The notes under the pieces are model-generated. The model made no database searches. It was not told where the DNA came from and saw nothing but the letters and a program-made list of their open reading frames with translations. Below are positions 8,802 to 18,258 of a stretch of DNA of 64,000 nt, in pieces (within the stretch, counting starts at the first letter, position 1; each line of letters begins with the position of its first letter). Source of the stretch: Fibrobacter sp. GTDB lineage: Bacteria > Fibrobacterota > Fibrobacteria > Fibrobacterales > Fibrobacteraceae. The DNA is taken from positions 310,001 to 374,000 of the forward strand of contig JAKSIJ010000001.1 in the NCBI GenBank assembly GCA_024398875.1, read 5' to 3'. The translations under genes and the position numbers were made by a program.

Positions 8802-9950
8802 TTACTTCAAAAAGTCTATAGTCATGCGGCGAGCTTCGGCATCAGCTTCCAACACCTGATCCAAAGACAAGCGACCTGTAACATCAGGAGCCTTCGCCAT
8901 CACTTTTTCCACATACTTTGGAATATCCGTAAACTTCAAATTTCCCTTAAGGAAACGATCCACCAGAACCTCGTTGGCGGCGTTCATCATGGCAGGAACA
9001 ATTCCTCCACGACGGCCAGCGTCGAAGGCCAACGCCAGGCAGCGGAACTTTTCGAAGTCGGGTTCAAAGAAGGTGAGCTTCGCGAGCGTGGGCAAATCCA
9101 GACGCTTTGTCTCCAACTGCAGACGATCCGGCCAAGTAAGTGCCACCTGAATCGGGATGCGCATATCGGGCGCGCCCAACTGTGCCATGAGGCTTCCATC
9201 GCGGAACTGTACCAGCGAATGAACCATGCTCTGAGGGTGAACCACCACCTTAATCTGGTCGTACGGAATATGGAACAGGAAATGCGCTTCCAAAACTTCC
9301 AAACCCTTGTTCATCATGGATGCAGAATCAATGGTAATCTTCTTGCCCATGCTCCAAACAGGATGGTTCAAAGCGTCGGCCACCGTAATATTTTCAAACT
9401 TTTCAATGGGCCATTCGCGGAAAGGTCCACCAGAAGCGGTGATTTCCAGGAACTCCACTTCCTTCTCGCGCTTGCCACCTTCCAGACACTGGAAAATAGC
9501 GCTATGCTCGGAGTCAATAGGCGTAATAAAAGATTTGGGATTTTCTGCCAACTTGTCCCAAATAACAGGACCCGCCATAACCATGGTTTCCTTGTTTGCC
9601 AAAGCCACATGCTTTCCCTGCTCAATAGCGGTAATGGTCGGGAGGCAACCCACAGCACCCATCAGGGAGTTGATAACAATATCCACTTCCGGGTCGGCAG
9701 CCAGTTCACGAAGGCCTTCCATACCCACCAAGACTTCCATGCCCAACTCTTTTTTCAGTGCGGCAGCGGCAGTTTCGTCAAACATGCAGACACGCTTCAC
9801 ATGGCGTTTGCGGACAATTTCCGCCACCTTCTGCCAGCTGGAATTCGCCGCCAGAGAATGGAGTGTGAACAAATCGGAATGCTGTTCAAGAACATCCAAA
9901 GTGGAAGTTCCAATGGAACCCGTTGCACCTAACAAACAAACTTTTTTCAT
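8802..9950 (-). CDS. dxr: 1-deoxy-D-xylulose 5-phosphate reductoisomerase
   Basis: 382 residues, normal for Dxr (IspC), the NADPH-dependent second step of the MEP isoprenoid pathway. The NADPH-binding N-terminus is LLGATGSIGTSTLDVLEQH. Other family blocks are ALANKETMVMAGPV, PIDSEHSAIFQCLEG, ITASGGPFREW (flexible loop), HPVWSMGKKITIDSASMMNK and FLFHIPYDQIKVVVHPQS. The catalytic acidic residues (Asp/Glu in the DSEHSA block and the NKGLEVLEA segment) are present. It is the upstream gene of a two-gene unit with rseP. Confidence 0.95.
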   Translation of the reverse strand: MKKVCLLGATGSIGTSTLDVLEQHSDLFTLHSLAANSSWQKVAEIVRKRHVKRVCMFDETAAAALKKELGMEVLVGMEGLRELAADPEVDIVINSLMGAVGCLPTITAIEQGKHVALANKETMVMAGPVIWDKLAENPKSFITPIDSEHSAIFQCLEGGKREKEVEFLEITASGGPFREWPIEKFENITVADALNHPVWSMGKKITIDSASMMNKGLEVLEAHFLFHIPYDQIKVVVHPQSMVHSLVQFRDGSLMAQLGAPDMRIPIQVALTWPDRLQLETKRLDLPTLAKLTFFEPDFEKFRCLALAFDAGRRGGIVPAMMNAANEVLVDRFLKGNLKFTDIPKYVEKVMAKAPDVTGRLSLDQVLEADAEARRMTIDFLK

Positions 9951-10057
9951 TTTCGCAGTCGTTGGTTAAAGTTTAATTCCGCTACCTTGTAGCAATTTAC
10001 AAACTACAAGATAAAAAATTAGGCGCCCTCAAAAAAAGAGAATACTATCTTTTGGGC

Positions 10058-10498
10058 ATGCCGAAAGCCGCAGAAGTCAAAGCCCTTATCAAAAAGCACT
10101 CCCCCCTCATGGATGAATCCTCTGAACTTTTCAGGGAGTTGGAAATATTCTTTGGGGAGCAGGCCTTAATTGCTACAGATTTCTTTGACCTGCAGCGATT
10201 CCTGGAACGGAAACGGCTCTATCGCGTACTTCGCCTCAAAGGAGCGAGTTTCAAGGAATGTGCCTACCAACTCATCGACGACAATGCCGATTGTCTGGAA
10301 GCATTGGGAATGCTCCGCTACTACAAAAGTTCCGCTCCCATCAAATGGGAAGAAGTGGAAGCCGCAGAAACCGTGATGGGAAAGGAACTCCCTATGACAG
10401 CCTATGGTTGGGCCCCCGATGCGTGGACAGCCATTAAGGATGACAACGCGGAGCAATATGAACTAGTCGTACTGTTGGCCTTTGACTACGGCGATTAA
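10058..10498 (+). CDS. Small protein of unknown function
   Basis: 146 residues from the ATG at 10058; an in-frame TTG six bases earlier is less likely. No signal peptide and no membrane segment. The protein is acidic and mostly helical. A segment around residues 60-75 (RLYRVLRLKGASFKECAYQL) could be a small helical-bundle or HTH-like fold, and the C-terminus is YELVVLLAFDYGD. I do not recognise the family. It stands alone, divergent from dxr and convergent with the PBP4-DUF1460 gene. Confidence 0.75.
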   Translation: MPKAAEVKALIKKHSPLMDESSELFRELEIFFGEQALIATDFFDLQRFLERKRLYRVLRLKGASFKECAYQLIDDNADCLEALGMLRYYKSSAPIKWEEVEAAETVMGKELPMTAYGWAPDAWTAIKDDNAEQYELVVLLAFDYGD

Positions 10499-10537
10499 TG
10501 TCGCATTACAGCAACAAAAGTTGCAGCAAACTCCACA

Positions 10538-12688
10538 CTACTGCGGCAAAAATTCAAACAAAGTAATTCCCGGAAGTTTGCCTTTGCGGCTTTCCAAATA
10601 TTCCTGCAAAGGTTGCTCCTTCACTTGTTTTGCAAGTGACGAGGCATGGCGAAGAATAGGAGCCATGTTTGGACGCAAAATAACGAACCCCGTATGGGTG
10701 GCGTCAATCTTTTCCGATTTTCCAATAAACGCAATACCAATCACTTTCAAATTTTCTTTATGTATTTCTCCAGCCCACTCCAAAGCCCGTTCATAGGGCA
10801 GATAATCAATGCGTACCTGGGGATCCGGCTTTCCATATTCCAAATTTTTCGCCTTAAAGAAATCGTTCTTTAGGAGTGTTCTGAAAATAGTGGTATCACC
10901 CTTCATCGGCAGCACTTTCGCAAACGTTCCTTCGCCCACCCAATCTGCCAGCATGTAATGCTTCCGTTTGGCATAGGTGATTTCACCATCAAAATAGCGA
11001 ATGCGCTGATGCACCGCAAAGATGGAATCTTCATGGGGTGCCAAAGCTAGAGCCAGCACATGTTCCACAAAAGTCACGCAATCTACGGAATCCAGATAAA
11101 CTAAAGGCTTATTTTCAATAGTATCTAAATAGCTCTCACCCATAGGCCCCAAAAGGTAAGGACGACCTTTTAAAGCATTGGAGAAATAATCCAAACGCTG
11201 ATTTAGGCCCTGAATGATTTGTCCAGAAAGCCACAAATCCTTCATCTGCATATAGGAGGCATAATTGTCATTAGTACGATTGACAATACGGGTCCACAGC
11301 GTATCCAAAACATCCTTGCATGTGGCATCGGGATTCTTCCCAGTCTCGTTCAGATACATGGCAAGAGTCAATGTATCTCCATCCATCGTGAAGATATAAC
11401 CCGCTAAAGCATGAGCCTCGCCGATAAATCCAGTTTTGAAACGAGTGAGCCAAGTATGTTCCAAATTCACCATACGCTTACTGCCAGTGCCCACACCAGG
11501 GCTCGCAAAACTCCCGATGTAGAATTTACCTTTCGGGTGCCGCGCCATCTTAGCGAGAAGTTTCGTCTCTACAGAAGGTTTGACTTTGTTATTCGGGGAA
11601 AGTCCACTACCGTCCCAGACTTCAAATTCTGCGGAATCAATCCCTATATCTGCGAGGAACTGCCGCTCCATCTGCTTACCGCCAGCAACGCTACCCTCAC
11701 CCGCTTTCTCGGCCCCGAGATTGCGGAACAAAGTTTCGGCGTGAAAATTCTGACTCCGCTGGTTGATTTCATCCAGAATGCTGAGGAAAGGCGCCGCAGA
11801 AAAACTATAGGACCAGATGCCTATGCCCGAAGAAGCCGCACTGTCCTCTTCAAAAACCACCCCGTGTTCCTTCATGGCATAGAGGAATGCCGCCCGGAAA
11901 TAAGCTATGGGATTTCGCACCGGCAAAACCAGGCTTGCAGAATCAATCTCCGCGCCAATTTCTCCGCCGATGGTAATTTCCGGCTTCACAGGATCCAAGG
12001 CCCAAGTCCATTTGCGACGTTTCTTCTTCCCCGTCACCAGATTGTTTTTCAGCACCACATAGCCCACATCGGGAACCAGCGTAACTATAGCCGTATCGCC
12101 TTCTTTTTCGCCTGGTTTCATGCGAACCAAAGTGCAATTGTCATTAAAATTCAAAGGAGCAATTTCAGCACCATACCAAGCATCATAGAAGTTTTTGCGC
12201 CAATGTTCCGCCTTCCAAGGGCCCGTGTAGTAGGAGGTGTCCAAATCGATTTTCCCGCGGATGGTATCTATGCCTAAAGTGCGAATGGAATCCACCATGG
12301 AATAGAGCATATAGAAGGGTTCCGCGTAGTAACGGCCCGAAAAATTCGGGTCACCTTCCCCGCGAATAGAAATGGTCCCCGAAAACACGTGATTTTTGAT
12401 GCTTCCATCCAACGAGACCTTGGTTTGCGGAGCATAGTCCAAAGGCAAAAAATGAAGCGCCGTTGCAGTCGTCAGCGTTTTGAGAGTGCTGGCCGGTGTA
12501 AACTTTTCTGTTCCACGGATGTTGACCAGTTCCTCCCCCGTTTTCAAGGAACGAACGGACAATCCGTAGCGGGAACCAGGAACCACAGAATCCACATAAG
12601 TCTGGAAATCCGAAATATCGATGTTTGCAAAGACAAGGCCCGAAAGCATTGCCACCACAAGCACTCCTATTCTCAAAATATTCCTCAC
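10538..12688 (-). CDS. PBP4-type D,D-carboxypeptidase fused to a DUF1460 amidase-like domain
   Basis: 716 residues with a signal peptide (hydrophobic to about residue 21). The start is a GTG that overlaps the aroA stop by one base. Residues about 25-450 are a peptidase S13 / PBP4 (DacB) domain with all three penicillin-binding motifs: S67-T-L-K70 in TPASTLKTLT, SQN in INQRSQNFHAETLF, and KTG in RFKTGFIGEAHALAG. The GRGDPN-like GEGDPNFSGRY is also present. Residues about 470-710 match DUF1460 (N-acetylmuramoyl-L-alanine amidase-like, NlpC/P60 relatives), with a probable nucleophile in SVDCVTFVEHVLALA and a His in DATHTGFVIL. It probably trims peptidoglycan at both the D-Ala-D-Ala terminus and elsewhere in the stem. 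This domain pairing is unusual. Confidence 0.88.
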   Translation of the reverse strand: MRNILRIGVLVVAMLSGLVFANIDISDFQTYVDSVVPGSRYGLSVRSLKTGEELVNIRGTEKFTPASTLKTLTTATALHFLPLDYAPQTKVSLDGSIKNHVFSGTISIRGEGDPNFSGRYYAEPFYMLYSMVDSIRTLGIDTIRGKIDLDTSYYTGPWKAEHWRKNFYDAWYGAEIAPLNFNDNCTLVRMKPGEKEGDTAIVTLVPDVGYVVLKNNLVTGKKKRRKWTWALDPVKPEITIGGEIGAEIDSASLVLPVRNPIAYFRAAFLYAMKEHGVVFEEDSAASSGIGIWSYSFSAAPFLSILDEINQRSQNFHAETLFRNLGAEKAGEGSVAGGKQMERQFLADIGIDSAEFEVWDGSGLSPNNKVKPSVETKLLAKMARHPKGKFYIGSFASPGVGTGSKRMVNLEHTWLTRFKTGFIGEAHALAGYIFTMDGDTLTLAMYLNETGKNPDATCKDVLDTLWTRIVNRTNDNYASYMQMKDLWLSGQIIQGLNQRLDYFSNALKGRPYLLGPMGESYLDTIENKPLVYLDSVDCVTFVEHVLALALAPHEDSIFAVHQRIRYFDGEITYAKRKHYMLADWVGEGTFAKVLPMKGDTTIFRTLLKNDFFKAKNLEYGKPDPQVRIDYLPYERALEWAGEIHKENLKVIGIAFIGKSEKIDATHTGFVILRPNMAPILRHASSLAKQVKEQPLQEYLESRKGKLPGITLFEFLPQ

Positions 12689-14031
12689 TATTTAGCCAAC
12701 CTCTGAAAATCTTCAAAATACCGCGGATAGGTTTTGTTCACGCAAGCAGGGTCCATAATTTTTATAGGAACACCGCCCAAGGAAATCAGACTAAAGCACA
12801 TGGCCATACGATGGTCATTGTAAGTCTCGATAGTCGCAGACTGTAGCTGTGCAGGAGGAACAATCTCGATGAAATCCGTAGATTCCTGAACTTCCGCACC
12901 TACTTTGCGAAGTTCCGCAGCCATAGCCGCAATGCGGTCCGTTTCCTTCACACGCCAGCTGGCGATGCCGCTAATCTTAGAGGGCCCTTTCGCAAAAAGT
13001 GCCAAAACGGCAACAGTCATTGCAGCATCGGGAATGTGGTTCAAATTCAAATCTACACCACATAATTCGCAACCCGTGCCGTCACACTCTACCCAGTCCG
13101 GCCCCATCGTGATTTTTGCGCCCATCTTATGAAGGACTTCCGCAAACTGCACATCACCCTGTCGACTTTCCGTGCCAATACCCAGCACTCGCACCTTTCC
13201 CTTGGCAATAGCCGCGGCCGCAAGTGGATAGCTGGCAGAAGAAGCATCGCCCTCCACCCAATATTCGCCCGGAGACCGATACACTCCCTGTGGAACAAAG
13301 AAATCCGAGAAACCTTCGCGACGGACTTCGATACCAAAGGCCTTCATCACATCCAGCGTGAGAAGAATATAGGGCTTTGAAATCAGTTCCCCTTCCACAT
13401 GAATATGAAGGGGCGCCTTACAATAAGGGGCACAAATCAAAAGGGCCGTCAGGTACTGGCTGGAAATATTTCCGCGAACGGAGACATCACCGCCCTTCAA
13501 ACCATCAGCAATTATTTTGACTGGCGGATAGCCTTCCGTTTCTGTATAAGAAATCTCGGCTCCGAGAGCAGAAAGTGCATCCACCAAATCCCGAATGGGC
13601 CGTTCCGTCATGCGTTCTTCGCCGCTTAGGAGGAAACTCCCCTTACCGAGGGTCAAGGCCGCCGTCAGGGAACGCATGGCTGTGCCAGCGTTTCCAAGAT
13701 AAAGTTCTACAGGAGACGCGATGCATCCACCCTCTACAGCAGCCGAGATGCCTGCGCCCAGCATAAACGGGCCGCCATTTCCAACAACCACAGCTTCGGA
13801 ATAATCCTCCGAAAACTGGATGTTTATTCCCAATTTTCGAAGAGCCTCACCCATATAACGGGTATCGTCGCTTTTCAGCAAATTGTGCAGATGGGTCATC
13901 CCCCTAGCCAAGGCAGACAACAAAAACACCCGGTTGGTAATGCTCTTGGAGCCCGGAAGCCTAACTTCGCCATTAAAGGAATGGTAGGCCGGGAGCTGGA
14001 TAGAAATAGGTTTCAGGAACGGTTCTGCCAT
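12688..14031 (-). CDS. aroA: 3-phosphoshikimate 1-carboxyvinyltransferase (EPSP synthase)
   Basis: 447 residues from the ATG ending at 14031. A GTG ten codons upstream is in frame, but the residues it adds do not look conserved. The enzyme makes EPSP from shikimate-3-phosphate and PEP in the shikimate pathway. Family signatures are EVRLPGSKSITNRVFLLSA near residue 25, YLGNAGTAMRSLTAALTLG near 110 (PEP-site region), SGEERMTERPIRDLVDAL, RGNISSQYLTALLICAPY, VEGDASSASYPLAAAAIAKG, and WRVKETDRIAAMAAELRKVG and YNDHRMAMCFSLISLGG near the end. I see no strong ribosome site; an AT-rich TATAAC-like box lies close to the start, so a very short leader is possible. The downstream PBP4-DUF1460 gene overlaps it. 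Confidence 0.95.
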   Translation of the reverse strand: MAEPFLKPISIQLPAYHSFNGEVRLPGSKSITNRVFLLSALARGMTHLHNLLKSDDTRYMGEALRKLGINIQFSEDYSEAVVVGNGGPFMLGAGISAAVEGGCIASPVELYLGNAGTAMRSLTAALTLGKGSFLLSGEERMTERPIRDLVDALSALGAEISYTETEGYPPVKIIADGLKGGDVSVRGNISSQYLTALLICAPYCKAPLHIHVEGELISKPYILLTLDVMKAFGIEVRREGFSDFFVPQGVYRSPGEYWVEGDASSASYPLAAAAIAKGKVRVLGIGTESRQGDVQFAEVLHKMGAKITMGPDWVECDGTGCELCGVDLNLNHIPDAAMTVAVLALFAKGPSKISGIASWRVKETDRIAAMAAELRKVGAEVQESTDFIEIVPPAQLQSATIETYNDHRMAMCFSLISLGGVPIKIMDPACVNKTYPRYFEDFQRLAK

Positions 14032-14083
14032 AAAATTTGTTATACTAGGACTAGCTTTCACGCATCAAAATAGTAAATCCGTT

Positions 14084-14830
14084 ATGGAAACAGAAATTAC
14101 TACAAAGAAATTTGACGTTCGCTTTTCCGATTGTGACTTCTACAGTCGACTTCGGTTATCCAACCTGTTTCTTTTTATGGAGGAAACGGCCCTCGCAGAT
14201 GCAGAACAAAACGGTTTTGGATTGCAAAGCATGATCAGAGCGGGCTATACCTACGTCATCACCCGCATGAAAATTCGCATCAACCACATGCCACTCTGGG
14301 GCGAAAGCCTCTCCATCAGCACTTGGGCCAAGGATTTCTATCAGGATAAGGTCTGCCTCAAAGACTATTCCATCCTAGACGCGCAGGGTAACGCCATCGC
14401 GCAGGCAACATCCTCCTGGTTGCTAGTGAACCTAAAAACCGGAAAAGCGGAAAACCCTTCCAATAGTCCATTCCCCATACCACTTTACCCTGGCAAGAAT
14501 GCGCTTCCTGAAATGCTAGACATCATGGTTCCAGGCGAGGAGCCTACAGTTGTCAACACGGAAGAAGCCCACTACAGCGATTTGGACATGAACCGACATG
14601 TGAACCACTGCCGCTACGTGGATTGGGTGATGGACGCTCTCAACAAAGACGAAATCAAAAACAAGAAAATCCGCTCTATCCAGATGAATTACATCAACCA
14701 GATTCCACTAGGCGGAAAAATAAATATCGTTCGTTTCAAAGACACACACCACCACGCATTCCTTTTCGGAATGAATGCAGATGACATGTCGCAATGTTTT
14801 TTCCAAGCCAGAATCGGCTTTGGCGATTAA
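14084..14830 (+). CDS. Acyl-ACP thioesterase
   Basis: 248 residues, the usual size for bacterial members of the Acyl-ACP_TE family (relatives of plant FatA/FatB). It hydrolyses acyl-ACP to free fatty acid. Two hot-dog domains can be seen. The first runs from TTKKFDVRFSDCDFYSRLR through FMEETALADAEQNGFG to WAKDFYQDKVCLKDYSI. The second contains AHYSDLDMNRHVNHCRYVDW, where the Asn/His pair normally lies at the active site. The DFYSRLRLSNLFLFMEE segment is typical of the N-terminal hot-dog helix. It is divergent from aroA with 52 bases between starts; TATACT at 14041 could be part of its promoter. It is convergent with wzc. Confidence 0.9.
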   Translation: METEITTKKFDVRFSDCDFYSRLRLSNLFLFMEETALADAEQNGFGLQSMIRAGYTYVITRMKIRINHMPLWGESLSISTWAKDFYQDKVCLKDYSILDAQGNAIAQATSSWLLVNLKTGKAENPSNSPFPIPLYPGKNALPEMLDIMVPGEEPTVVNTEEAHYSDLDMNRHVNHCRYVDWVMDALNKDEIKNKKIRSIQMNYINQIPLGGKINIVRFKDTHHHAFLFGMNADDMSQCFFQARIGFGD

Positions 14831-14839
14831 CAGACCGGA

Positions 14840-16933
14840 TTAATACTTACCGTACTTGTAGCCGTAGCCATCCTGGCTACCATGTTCATACTTGTTGATG
14901 ACAATGGAAGCATGAGCATTGGAATTGCCCTTTAGAATCTGACCAATACCATCCTGAATGGCCTCAATGGAATGCTTATTGTATTCAATAACCATCACTA
15001 TCTGAGAAGCCGCACGACAAGCGAGAGCAGCGTCCGTTACAAGCATGATGGGCGGCGTGTCCACAATTATCAAATCATACTGCTGCTTAAACTGCTCAAT
15101 GAGTTCCAAATAGTGTTTAGAACCCAAAAGTTCTGCCGGATTTGGCGGAACATTGCCACATGGCATTACAAACAAATTATCAACTTCCGTATTTGAAACA
15201 ACGGATTCCGCATCCACCTCGCGAAGCAAAACCTGAGACAAGCCATTACCACGCTTGATACCAAACTCCTTATGGAGGCGGCCCTTACGAAGGTCAGCAT
15301 CTATAAGCAAGACCTTCTTGCCAAGTCCGGCATACAACGCAGCCAGGTTCACAGAAATAAAGCTCTTGCCCACGCCGGGAATCAGGCCACTCACGCCAAT
15401 CACAGGCTGATCCGATTCCATCATGGAAAATTCCAGTGAAGACCTGAGGGCACGGAGAGATTCCACAGCCACATCATCCGGCTCAACCACAGCCAAAGGA
15501 CGGGTGCCCTTGGTTCCATTGGGATTGCCCTTAGGAACCTTAGCATAGACAGTATAGCCGGTTTCCTTTTCAATGAAGCTAGCGCTCTTAACGCCACCAC
15601 TAAACTTTTCCCGAAGCGAGACTAATGCCGCACCAAGCAAGAAGCCCAGGAAAAGGAATATGGCGAGAATCATCTTCTTCTTCGGCTTTACGGGTTTTGT
15701 AGGCTGTTCCGCAAAATCCACAATACGAACCGAGCCCATCTCTCCAGCCGATACTAGACGCAACTGTTGCACGTTATTTAGCGTAGAGGTATACAAGGAC
15801 TTGTTAAGTTCGACCTCGCTCCTTAGTCTTAAGATTTCCTGTTGAGTTTCAGGCAATTTTTCAACGACCGTTGAAGTTTTATTCATCTCGCGACGCAGTG
15901 CAGCCTCTTGATCTTCCAATGTTTTTACCGTAGGATGTTCCGCATGGAATAGACGAACCGCTTTTTGTTTCTTCTGTTGCAATTCCAAAATTTTCTGTTG
16001 CAATTCCATTCTCTGCTGCAACACTATCTGCGTTTCCGCATTAACATCAGCAGAACCAACGCGATTCTGGTACGCCCGCAAATTCATTAACGAGGAATCC
16101 ATCCTGGACTTCAAGTCAGGTAACTGTCCTTCCAGAAACTCCAAAGTTTTTTGGGCCTCAGCATTACGCTCCTCTACATTTTGGCGAAGGTAAAGCGAGG
16201 CAACCTCGTTAAGAATTTCCACAGCCCTATCAGGATAAATGTCTTGGTACGTGAATTCCAAAATGCTCGTCTTCTTTCCCTTTTCTTGAACATCAAAAGA
16301 ACCCTTAAATGCCTCTATTGCATCTAAATATGTTTTTTTACCTACAGAAAAGCTTTGCCCCTTACGGGCATTCATTCGGTATATTCCAAAAACAGCAGAA
16401 TCACCAGCATACGAAAAATGATATGTTTGTCCAGCCACCCCGGAAAGCACCTTATCACCATTGTGATCTTCCAGATCAAAATTAACAGAGTCTTTGGCCT
16501 TAACAATCCATGGTTTATTGCGTTCTTCTTCGGGAACATTTTTCCATGGAATTTCAAAATTCATTAATTCGAGTCTACCCTCTCGATGAAACAAACGATC
16601 CATCCTAGAAAGTGGAACCGCATAATATTCAAGCCTCATCTTTTCTACAGTACTTCCAAGAACATTACGACTCTTTATAAGTTCTATTTCTGTTGCCGCA
16701 GGGCTAGTAGAAGCAAACAAGGAGGCCATATCCCCCATCATTGGTGCCCCAGCAGATTTTTTCGATTCTATCTGCAAAAGCGCGTCCACTTGATATACAG
16801 GCCGAATCCAAAAAGCAACAAAGACACCAACAATACCCATAAACAAAATGGAAATTCCCATGATCATCCAATGTTTCATCAGGACTTTGAGGGATTCCAT
16901 CAAATCTCTATCTTCCGTCTTCTTTATAGACAT
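14840..16933 (-). CDS. Wzc-type polysaccharide co-polymerase / tyrosine autokinase
   Basis: 697 residues from the ATG ending at 16933, chosen over one five codons upstream because AAGGAAG lies directly before it. Inner-membrane protein that controls polysaccharide chain length and export. Order: Wzz domain with TM1 at about 23-44, a periplasmic part with coiled coil at about 260-375, TM2 at about 421-440, and a cytoplasmic BY-kinase. The kinase has the P-loop SGLIPGVGKSF (about 515-525), Walker A' LLIDADLRKG (about 542-551), Walker B IIVDTPPIM and a C-terminal tyrosine cluster (YEHGSQDGYGYKYGKY) for autophosphorylation. It is transcribed away from the rightward polysaccharide operon that starts at 17035, and marks the left border of the locus. 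Confidence 0.93.
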   Translation of the reverse strand: MSIKKTEDRDLMESLKVLMKHWMIMGISILFMGIVGVFVAFWIRPVYQVDALLQIESKKSAGAPMMGDMASLFASTSPAATEIELIKSRNVLGSTVEKMRLEYYAVPLSRMDRLFHREGRLELMNFEIPWKNVPEEERNKPWIVKAKDSVNFDLEDHNGDKVLSGVAGQTYHFSYAGDSAVFGIYRMNARKGQSFSVGKKTYLDAIEAFKGSFDVQEKGKKTSILEFTYQDIYPDRAVEILNEVASLYLRQNVEERNAEAQKTLEFLEGQLPDLKSRMDSSLMNLRAYQNRVGSADVNAETQIVLQQRMELQQKILELQQKKQKAVRLFHAEHPTVKTLEDQEAALRREMNKTSTVVEKLPETQQEILRLRSEVELNKSLYTSTLNNVQQLRLVSAGEMGSVRIVDFAEQPTKPVKPKKKMILAIFLFLGFLLGAALVSLREKFSGGVKSASFIEKETGYTVYAKVPKGNPNGTKGTRPLAVVEPDDVAVESLRALRSSLEFSMMESDQPVIGVSGLIPGVGKSFISVNLAALYAGLGKKVLLIDADLRKGRLHKEFGIKRGNGLSQVLLREVDAESVVSNTEVDNLFVMPCGNVPPNPAELLGSKHYLELIEQFKQQYDLIIVDTPPIMLVTDAALACRAASQIVMVIEYNKHSIEAIQDGIGQILKGNSNAHASIVINKYEHGSQDGYGYKYGKY

Positions 16934-17034
16934 AGAACTTCCTTGCATTTATTCCGTCATAAAATAAAAAATTATTGCACTAAGCATCCTTTCTCGCTAT
17001 ATCATCCTAAACATTTTTAAATTAGTTCCACGTG

Positions 17035-18258
17035 ATGCGGATAAAAAAAATCGTTTTATTATTGTTTTCTTCTTTAGGATTCATCAGCTGCGTATGGGAA
17101 AGCAACGACAACTCCCAGAATTTTCTTCCTTTAGATGATTCCGAATACCCCTACGCAGGCATACCAAGGCTTGCAATTGAAACAGAAGATTTTCTTGAAA
17201 TCCGAAACAAAAAAGACGAAATCCCGGCAAAACTACAAATATATGGTGAAAACTCTCCCTTAAGTAACATACTATACCTAACCGTACGGGGCAGAGGAAA
17301 TTCCAGTCTCACCATGTCAAAATATGGCATGAAGCTCGAATTTGACGACAAACAGTCTCTATTTGGAATGCCTCCCGATAGAGACTGGGCGCTCATCGCC
17401 AATCATGCCGATAAAACCCTCCTAAAAAATTACATCAGCTTTAAAATTGCGCAGTGGCTCAATTTGGACTACACTCCCCACGGCGTCTTCGTAGAACTTT
17501 ATTTCAATCGAGATTATAAAGGGCTTTATTTACTCACAGAAACCATCAAGGTTTCCAAGAACCGTGTTGACCTTTCCAAAAGTACGGAAAACTACCTCAT
17601 TGAAGTAGATAAAAAATATGACCCTGACAACCAAATTGTTTTCTCCCAAAGTGGGCTTTCCTTTAGAATTAGATATCCTAAAATCATTGACTCTACAAGA
17701 TTAGTCCATGTTCAATCTTTTCTCAATCAATGGGAATCATATATGTCCGGAGACATTGACTATGACACCCTAGACCAAAAATGGATTGATGTGGCAACCT
17801 ACTCCAAATACTACTGGGTTGAAGAATTCGCAAAAAATATTGACAATAACTTTAACACCAGCGTATACTTTTCCTGGAAACCCGGAGAAAGCATGCACTT
17901 TGGACCAGTATGGGACTTTGACTTGAGCTATGGTGGGTATAAAGTTCTAGAAGCAGAAGGCTGGTACTTGCGATGGAACAAATGGAACAAGCACCTATTT
18001 AAGAATCAAAAGTTCACAAAAAAAATTAAGGATTACTGGATAAAAAACCGAAATGTATTTATTGCAGCACAGGACTCCCTCAAGATTTACCAACAAGAAA
18101 TTCATAAAGCGGCTGAAAACAATTTTAAGCGTTGGCCTATTCTGGGGTCCACCTTTTTATGGGAATTTTCACAGGGATACAAAAGTCACGATGAAGCGGT
18201 AGACTCCTTGAGAAACTGGATGCAACAGCGTACCATATGGATAGATAAGCACCTATAA
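17035..18258 (+). CDS. CotH-family lipoprotein (copy 1)
   Basis: 407 residues from the ATG at 17035, immediately after an in-frame GTG. Lipoprotein signal with Cys about residue 19 (GFISCVWE). The rest fits the CotH family (spore-coat H, atypical protein-kinase-like fold; members are also found in non-spore-formers with surface or cellulosome proteins). Visible blocks are VRGRGNSSLTMSKYGMKLEF, DRDWALIANHADKTLLKNYI, YKGLYLLTETIKV and FGPVWDFDLSYGG, which carries the metal-binding DFD. The last codon overlaps the start of the next gene by one base (TAATG). The downstream neighbour is a paralogue. It is the first gene of the polysaccharide operon; target and role are unknown. Confidence 0.88.
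   Translation: MRIKKIVLLLFSSLGFISCVWESNDNSQNFLPLDDSEYPYAGIPRLAIETEDFLEIRNKKDEIPAKLQIYGENSPLSNILYLTVRGRGNSSLTMSKYGMKLEFDDKQSLFGMPPDRDWALIANHADKTLLKNYISFKIAQWLNLDYTPHGVFVELYFNRDYKGLYLLTETIKVSKNRVDLSKSTENYLIEVDKKYDPDNQIVFSQSGLSFRIRYPKIIDSTRLVHVQSFLNQWESYMSGDIDYDTLDQKWIDVATYSKYYWVEEFAKNIDNNFNTSVYFSWKPGESMHFGPVWDFDLSYGGYKVLEAEGWYLRWNKWNKHLFKNQKFTKKIKDYWIKNRNVFIAAQDSLKIYQQEIHKAAENNFKRWPILGSTFLWEFSQGYKSHDEAVDSLRNWMQQRTIWIDKHL

Noticed and set aside
8709-9932. 407-codon open frame on the + strand
   Set aside because: Antisense to dxr; no recognisable domains.
11411-12277. 288-codon open frame on the + strand
   Set aside because: Antisense to the PBP4-DUF1460 gene, which has intact active-site motifs.
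14032-14061. Longer aroA start at a GTG
   Set aside because: No ribosome site and the added residues do not resemble the conserved N-terminus.
14041-14083. Firm promoter call between aroA and the thioesterase
   Set aside because: A TATACT box is present but no matching -35 element, and promoter rules for this phylum are poorly known.
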